Positions 1 through 9,000 of a DNA stretch of 64,000 bases are shown here, one piece after another. Location of the stretch: positions 1 through 64,000 of the forward strand of contig JAAWWF010000040.1 in assembly GCA_021404565.1 (NCBI GenBank), in the 5' to 3' direction. Made by a program: the position numbers and the translations under genes. Within the stretch, counting starts at the first letter, position 1. Every line of letters starts with the position of its first letter. The notes under the pieces are model-generated. The model was not told the origin of the DNA and searched no databases. It saw only the letters and a list, made by a program, of their open reading frames with translations. Origin of the DNA: Roseivirga sp. Its GTDB lineage: Bacteria; Bacteroidota; Bacteroidia; Cytophagales; Cyclobacteriaceae.

Positions 1-3000
1 GTATGGGTATCGCCTGTATCATTGTCTGTTGTGGTCAGAATTGCTACTACATCTCCTACTGTATTGTTTTCCAATATGCTGCTGCCGGAGAGCGTGATAT
101 CTGTCGGAAAGAAGTTGGTATTGTACACTTCTCCGGTAAAGGTTCCCGAAAGGGCATTACCGGCTACATCTGTGACACCTGTCAGGTCACTCAGGTTGAG
201 ACCGAAGGTACCTGATCCGGTAATATTGTCAACCGTAACAGAAATACTGGTTCCCGAGTCAGCAGACAAGCTGGCGATATTCGCATTCTGTGTACCTGTC
301 AGAGCCAGAGAGAAGTTGTTGGTAGTTAAACCGTGTACTTCTTCGCTAAAGGTGACCGTAAAATCCACACTGCTGGCGGATGTTGGGTTGGCATCTGCCC
401 TACTGATACTTTGTACTGTCGGCATGATTGTATCAATAGTGATCAGGAAGGTGTTGGTATTGGGACTGGCATTTCCTGCTGCATCCGTAGCTGTAATGAA
501 TATGGTGATAGAACTGCTAAAGGGTCTGAATGTAACATCTGCTGTCCAGTCTCCATTCGCATCAGCTGTAGTCGTCTGTAATGTAAAGGGCCCTGCACCA
601 ATAATCACTGTAGCAAAAGGTTCTGCTGTACCTGTGTAAACAAGAGTCTGATCGTTGGTAATGATGTCCGTACTGCTGATACCATTATCGTCCGAGATAC
701 CACTCAATACCGGATCAGCCGGAACAACTGTATCAACGGTCAGGGCTAAGGCTGTACTTAAAGCACTGGTGTTGGTGGCGGCATCTGTAGTGGTTGCGGT
801 AACATTGTAGTTGGCATCAGCCAGTGTAATTGTGCTATGATCGTAGGTCCAGTCACCCGCTCCATCAGCTATGATGGTGCCGATGCTATTACCATCTATG
901 AACACCTCTACAGTGCTGTTGGCTTCAGCAGTTCCAGTAAAACTCAATGCATTGTCGCTGGTGACCCCGTCCATAGCATCATCACCTGTATCATCAGATA
1001 TACTGGTAATCACAGGTGCTGCAGGGGCGTTTATATCTGCCTGGATAGAGAATTGTGTAGCAGCGATATTATCATGACCCGCTGCATCTTGTACTTTGGC
1101 AGCAGCCAAATCTATCATCACCGATCCGTCTGTGGTGGGTGTGATGGTCACTGTATACACTGCTCCTAATACAGTAAGGTTTGAGGCGGTACTATTGACC
1201 ACTGTCAAATCTGTAAGTTCTAGTCCGGTGACTGGCTCAGAAAAAGTAATGGTAATATCGAAGGCCCCGTTGATAGGATCATTGGCCATAGAGCTAATAA
1301 CTACCGTTGGCGGGGTCTCATCATTTTCTATACTGAACTGGGTAGCGGCTGTATTGTCATTACCGGCAGCGTCCTGCGCCACCGCTGATGCTACATCTAC
1401 TGTAACTGTACCGTCAGCTGATGGGGTAATGGTAGCGGTATAGGTAGTTCCCGATCCTGCAAAGCTACTGGCCGTTCCGTTTCCTACTGATATATCTCCT
1501 ATGGCAAAACCAGCTACGGCTTCAGAGAAGGTGATGGTGGCTGTAAAGGCTCCGCTGACCGGGTCACCGGCTGTGGTGTTGATGGTAACAGCAGGATCGG
1601 TCTCATCATTGTCAATGCTGAACTGGCTGGCGGCTGTATTGTCATTGCCTGCGGCATCCTGCCCTGCACCAATGTTGACATCAACCGTTACCGTGCCATC
1701 AGCTGACGGTGTAATGGTGGCGGTGTAGGTATCTCCGGAACCGGCAAAGCTGCCGGCTGTACCGTTTCCTACCGCCAGGTCATTCACATCAAAACCTGCC
1801 ACATCTTCTGAGAAAGTAATCGTAATATCGAAAGCTCCACTGGTGGGGTCTGTCGCTACAGAGGTAATGGTCACGGAAGGAGCCGTCTCATCGTTTTCAA
1901 TATTGAATTGTGTGACAATTGTATTATCGTTACCCGCTGCGTCCTGAGCCACATTCCCGGCCACATCTAGCGTCACCGTACCATCAGCAATTGGGGAGAT
2001 AGTAGCAGTGTAAACAGCACCTGATCCGGTAAAACTACCTGGAGTACCATTGTCAACTGCAATGTCATTTACATCAAATCCTGTTACGCCTTCGCTAAAG
2101 GTGAACATGATTTCGAAGGTTCCGCTGACAGGATCATTGGCGGTACTGGTTATGGCTAACGTTGGTGCCGTCTCATCATTTTCTATGCTGAATTGTGCAA
2201 CGGCTACATTATCATTACCAGCAGGGTCATTTGCCACGGCTGCCGCTACACCTACAGTCACCGTACCATCAGCAGTTGGGGTGATAATAGCAGTGTAAAC
2301 AGCACCTGATCCGGTAAAACTACCTGGGGTACCATTGCCAACTGCCAGGTCATTCACATCAAACCCTGCCACCTCTTCAGAAAAGGTAATGGTAATATCA
2401 AAAGCTCCTATGGTCCAGTCGTTGGCCGGACCGGATATGGAAACTTCAGGAGCAGTTTCATCATTTTCTATGGTAAACTGAGTGGCAGCTGTATTGTCAT
2501 TAGTGGCCGCATCCTGCCCGGCCCCGGCAGGAATATCTATGGTTACCAACCCATCAGCAACCGGGGTAATGGTTACTGAATACTCAGCACCTGAGCCTGC
2601 AAAATTGTCGGCCGTACCATTGCCAACGATGAGGTCTGAAATTTCAAAATCAGTAACCTCTTCTGTAAATGTAATGATGATATCAAAAGCACCACTGGTT
2701 GGATCATTCGCTGCACTGGTCACTGATACTCCCGGGGAAGTTCCGTCATATTCAATGCTGAATTGTACTGCCTCCAGATTGTCATTTCCGGCATCGTCCT
2801 GTGCAACAGCTGAAGCGATGTCTATCGTCACATTGCCTTCTGTAGCCGGGCTTATGGTAGCCGTATAGACATGGCTTGTGCCTGAGAAATTACCTGCGAT
2901 ACCATTACTCACCGTAAGGTCATTAATATCGAACCCTACCACATCTTCATCAAAAATAATCAGGATATCAAAAGGTCCATTGACGGCACCACTGAAAGCA

Positions 3001-6000
3001 CTGGATATTAAGGGTCTCGGAGGAAAGGGGTCATTAAAGAGTCCTAATTGACTGGCAGCTGTATTCAGATTACCGGCTTCATCTGCGGCCACATCCACGG
3101 CAATGTCTACTAACACCGGAAACAGTTCTAAACCAGCTGTAATGGTGACTGTGTATAAAGCCCCTGAACCCATTAGATTACTGGCCGAACCATAGGTGAC
3201 CGTAATATCCTCAAGATCGAACCCGGTTACTTCTTCAGAGAAAGTAATAGTTAAATCAACGGTTTCGCTGAAGTGATTACCGGTAACCGAAGTAATGGTA
3301 ACATCCGGGCTTGTTTTATCAAATTCAAACTGAGCCTGAGATAAAGTCTCATTTGTATTACCTGCAAGGTCCTGGACGCTTCCCGCTGCAAAATCGACTG
3401 TAATAATGCCTTCGGCCAAAGGTGTTATGAATACCCTGTACTGCAATCCATGAGGAGTTATATTACTCACAACAGCATTGGTAATGACAATATCACTTTC
3501 TTCAAATCCGGTTACTTCTTCATCGAATACAAATACGATATGCCCACCATCTTCCGGAATGTAGTAGCCTGATCCGCTAATACTCCCTGTCGGTTTTGTG
3601 ATATCATAATCAACGGAGAGTTGATCCGCTGCGGTATTACCATGCGCGGCCTGATCTTCCGCCATATCCGCTGCAATGTCAATGGTTACTTCTCCTTCGG
3701 CCACTGGGGTAATGGTAGCTGAATAAACAGAGCCGGTTCCTGAGAAGTTGCTTACGGTGCCGTTGTTAACTGACAGGTCGGCCACTGTAAAACCGGTTAC
3801 CTCTTCGGTAAAATTAACCGTAATGTCAAAAGCCTGACTTACAGCCTCTTCTGATGTGTTAAGGGTTACTTCCGGCACATTAGTGTCCAGAATCATTTCA
3901 AATACATCACTGAACGGGCTTTCATTGCCGGCTGCATCTATCGTCTGTGCTCTTACCTGATACGTGCCGTCAGGAAGTGTCACATGCTGGTAGTCAACCA
4001 GCCATGCGCTGACTCCATCTCCATCGGGATCTTCATAGGCATCCATTGTAGTATGATTAAAAGGGGTGCCAAAATGCGTAATCATTGAAATATGTATTCT
4101 TGAATTGGCTTCTGTCGTACCCTCGAAACTCAAAGTGTTGTCCTCAATAATCCCTCCGACAGTATTCAGTCCGTCATCCGTAATCACCCCCGTAATCACA
4201 GGTGCATCAGGTATGGAAGTGTCTATGGTGAATTTTACCGGAATACTCTCAGCGCTTTCCAGTCCCAGGTCTTCATTGATCGCTTTAGTGGTCACTTCAT
4301 ATTCGCCATCTGTCAGTCCAATAGTCTCAGAAGTTATCCAGACTCCTGATGTATTCACGCCAATATCGCTAAATGTGAGATTTCCGTTCAGATATACATC
4401 TACGGTTGAACCCGTTAAAGATGTACCTGAGAAAGCAACGGTTTTGTCGGAGACAAATAATTCACTGTCAAAGCCGAAGCCTTCAGAATCGGTGAGCAGG
4501 AAGTTAACTTTAGGAGCGGGAACATTCCGTATGTATTTCTCTTCCGATTCAGTCGCTTCCAAAGTGACCAGGGGCTCCTCTTTCTCTTTTGAGGTAATGG
4601 TATGGTTCCCTGCAATATTCAGTTCAAATTCGCCATAACCCTCCGTGATTTTCGCCTTGACAAAAGCTTCTTTTTCATCGGTATCTACGATGAATACTAC
4701 CGATTCCACTTCCCCCTCAACGTTATCTCCCGAAATTTCAAAATCAGTGGCTGACAGGTTGACCCCCCGGTCAAAGGCAACCTGAAACAGTACAGATTCC
4801 TCATTACTCTCCACTAACGCTTCGGCTGGTTCAAACCTTTCAATTTTCAAAAGGTTAGGCTCCCTGGAAAGCACTTCAATGGTAAACTGAAGTGCTGTTT
4901 CTCCTCCATTATCATCAGTCGCGACTAAGGTCACCTCATGCAGGCCAACCTGATCTGTGGTATTTCCTGAAAGCGTGAATTCAGGATCCGCATTGCTTAC
5001 TTTTTCTATTTCTGAGCTGCCTTTGGTTAGAAAAAGATCTCCTTCTTCGTTAAAGGCCATGCCATCCCTGCCAGCAAGAAGACTTAAATCTGTTAAAGTG
5101 GTCACATTCGCATCCTGATCAATGACCCGAATTTTTCCACCATCGGTCACATATAAAGTTCCGTCCTGATTGAAGGCCAGTTTCCTTAAAAAACTAAACT
5201 CCGCTTCGTCTCCTGGTCCATCTTCAGTACCTGACTCACCTGATCCGGCAAATGTAGTCACGCTGTTATTATCCGGGTCTATTTTCCTTATGCGATAATT
5301 GTTATTGTCATTTACATATAATGCACCATTTTTATCTATGGTAATTCCCATAGGGGAATTAAACCGGGCTTCTGAAAGGCTCCCATCCTTAAAACCCCCG
5401 ATTGAATTGACACCAGTCGAAGAAGTTACCTCACCGGCAAATGTGGTTACTGTCTGGTCAGGAGTTATTTTTCTGATCAGGTGATTCCCTCTCTCAACTA
5501 CATATATGTTACCATCTGCATCACTTACTACATCTTCAGGAAGCCAAAAGGCAGCGTTTGTTCCTTTACCATCACTATAATCAGCCTGAAACTGTCCTGC
5601 GTAAGTACTGACTACTCCATCGGGAGTAATTTTTCTGATCGCATGGTTCAGGTTATCTGCAACAAACAAATTACCGTCCGGATCAAAGGCAATACCTTCC
5701 GGGTGAGCGAAAGATGCATTAGTACCTTGACCATTTACCTTCCCCCGTTCACCTGATCCTGCAAATGTGCTGACGTTACCATTCCTATCAATTTTCCTGA
5801 TAACATGGTTACCATTATCAGCCACGAATACATTTCCTTCTTTATCTATAGCCAAACCGGCAGGATTTTTAAATTGGGCTATATCAGAAGAACCATCCAG
5901 GTAGCCAAAGGTACCTCCGGCATAGCTGTTGACTTCAGGAGTATGCTCTGCAGATAATGCAAGCCAGGCAGGTAGTATTCCTGATAGCTGGATTGGATCA

Positions 6001-9000
6001 CCTTCAGGGTCAAAAACATCTATCAGTTCATCATAGTCTTCTCCTTCACAAATGGTGATCAGGGGCAGAGAACCAAAAGCCGGATCATGGCTGGCTATTT
6101 TGGTATAAGTCTGTTCGGTCAGCGGACTGTCAGTAGGCAGTAACTTACCATTTATATCTTCAACATCATGAGAAGCCTTCAAATCCAGGTCAATGATGCC
6201 TGACCCGATAATGGATTTGACTTCGACAAGGTACATGCCGGTCTCACTAAATACCGTTACCGAGGATATAATCCCAAAAGTCGTTCCGGCCTTCAGTTCA
6301 AAATCATTTATATCCAGATTATGGGCAGGTTTACTAAAATCAACTCTGAAAGTAACACCGGTGGTGGTAACCTCTTCATCTACAGGATCATGCCTAAGGA
6401 TATTTAACAAGCTAAAGTTCAAAGGGCCTTTGTAAGACTGTTTTGGGTTGGGCAGCAGTGCGTCTTTATTCATCAGGTTGCCCTCCTTGTCCCGAATGTC
6501 GTGATCGTCTCTCACATCGAGGAATAAAATTTCCTCACTGGCGGCATCTTCAAAATAAACATCATAAACAAGATCATCCGATACATGGGCTACCAGGGTA
6601 AGGCTGGCCTTGTCACCTCTTACCTTAAAATCAGTGACACTTATGCTCGAAACCTCCCGGTTAAAAGTGACCCGGTAGGCCCCTCCTGTTCCGGTGAGTC
6701 GTTCACTGGAAGGGTCTTGTCTCATGACGGTGACAATGCCAAAGGGATCGGGTCCGGTGAAGGTCTCCTCTCCTTCTATGGCATCTAACAGTCTGTTCAG
6801 GCCATTTCCGTTTTCATCTTCAATGTCATGATCCGCATGAAAGTCAAGGTCAATGAGGGCATTGTCTGCTATGTCAACCACGGTGACGGACCAGGTGGTA
6901 TTTGAAACCTTACTCACCAGACCAATCCTGCCATTGGCATCTCCTCCTTTGATCTCAAAATCGGCAGCGCCCACCTGTACTGCGGGTTCATTGAAGGTGA
7001 CTATAAATTCTGCCGTGCTACCGTTGAGTTTTTCTTCAAGAGGGTCTTGCCTTAGAATACTCACCAATCGCGGAGCGGTGCCATCCACAATCTCAATGGT
7101 GAATGCCTGGGTAGTACTTGTACCATTGGCATCCGTAACTTTTAAAGAAACATGGTGGCTTCCGAATTGATTTTTCGGATCACCGATCAACTGTGTGTCT
7201 GACTTGGTTATCTGAATTCTTCTGATCTTATGGTTTCCTTCATCGGCCACGTACAGCAGACCGGTTTTATCAATAGCTAGTCCCCTGGGTTTGTTGAACA
7301 GGGCTTCTGTACCACTACCCTCAGTATCCCCGGCTGTACCATTACCGGCAACGGTAGTCACCAGTCCGTTCGTATCAATCCTGCGGATGGTATGATTGCC
7401 CAGTTCTGAAAAATAGACATTACCTTCTTTGTCTACCGCAATACCAAAGGGGGCGTTGAGCTCAGCCTGCTCTCCCTGCCCGTCTTTAAATCCAATAGCT
7501 TCATTACCTGCCAGGGTGGTCACCTGGCCGTTTTTGGATATTTTTCTAATGCGGTTGTTTCCTGCATCCACCACATAAAGATTGCCCTCGGTGTCCAAAT
7601 CAATATGGGTGGGTTGGTTAAAACGTGCCTCGGTCAAAGAGCCATCTGCATAGCCCGCTGTACCATTACCGGTTAAGGTAGTAACCGTTCTGGTAGCACT
7701 CGACAACCCGGTCACTTTCCTGATGGCATGATTATTACGATCCACTACATACAGTATGCCGCTGTCATCATCATATACCATACCCATAGGGTTGTTCATT
7801 CGGGCAGAATGATTTTCCCCATCGACAAATCCGGAACCGAAGGCGATAAAGGTCCCATCGACTCCTTCAAGGTAATGCAGATCATTTTGAGTGGCAAAGA
7901 TCTTACTTTCAGCGATCACCCCTACCGGTTCCTCAAGCGCAGTACTGAAAGAAGAAACATCTCCAGTGACTTCTACCGAGCGCAATAAGTCGTTCCCAAA
8001 ATCAGCTACGATAAGCGTACCGTTATCTGCAAATGACAAATCGTATGGAGAGTCAAAAGTAGCCACATTACTACTACCATCCCTTTTCCCTTTGGTGCCG
8101 GTACCTGTAAATGTTTCTACCTCTGCCTCTATATCATCGACCAGTTTAAGCCAGTCGGGCAGAATAGGAGCAGAAAAAGTCAGCTCATCGTTCTCATAAT
8201 CAAAGGCAGTGGGTAGGTATTCATAAATTTCAAAATCGCTGATACTGGTTACCGGCTCAGAATTAAATTCCGGTGGGTCATTGCCATTGGTAACGGTGAT
8301 GTTCACATCCTGACTGGCCTCCAGCGCGCCATCAGAAGCAATGATCTCAATTTCATAAATATTGTCAGTATTTGCGTCATCAGGATCTTCAAAATCGGGT
8401 ATGCTTAAAAAGGTCAGCTCTCCTGTGCTCTCATCAATACTGAACAGGTGTTCGTCTTTACCGGTACCCAGGGAGTAGATGGGAATGGCTTTGTCTTCTG
8501 CCACAGCCGTGTACACCACTCCGGTTTTGTTCTCTTCAAACAGGGCACTGGTACCTGAAGTAAAAACCGGGGCACTGCCATCGAAAATGACGATATTATA
8601 GTTAAGTACGGTGGTGGCTCCAAAAAAATCAGAGGCAGCTACCTCTACCGGAAAAGCCCCTGACAGATTGTTGGGTGTTCCTTCCAGTGTTACGTTGGAG
8701 GCATGAAACCTTTTCAGGTAGGTATCGGTGACAAAAAAAGTACCGTCTTTGGTATACTTAATGCCTATGGGTGCAAAAACAAAACCGGAATTAAACTCAG
8801 CATCACTTACCTCTCCACTCTGCGTTATCTTTCTGATCTGACCATAGCCTGTATCTGCTACGTAAAGGTTGCCCCTGGAATCGATAGTAATGCCTACAGG
8901 TGAATCGAAACGCGCCTTGGTTCCCGGCCCATTTGTGCTGCCTTGTTTTCCATCCCCGGCAACCGTGCTTACATTGCCCTCCTGGGTTACCTTTCTTATT

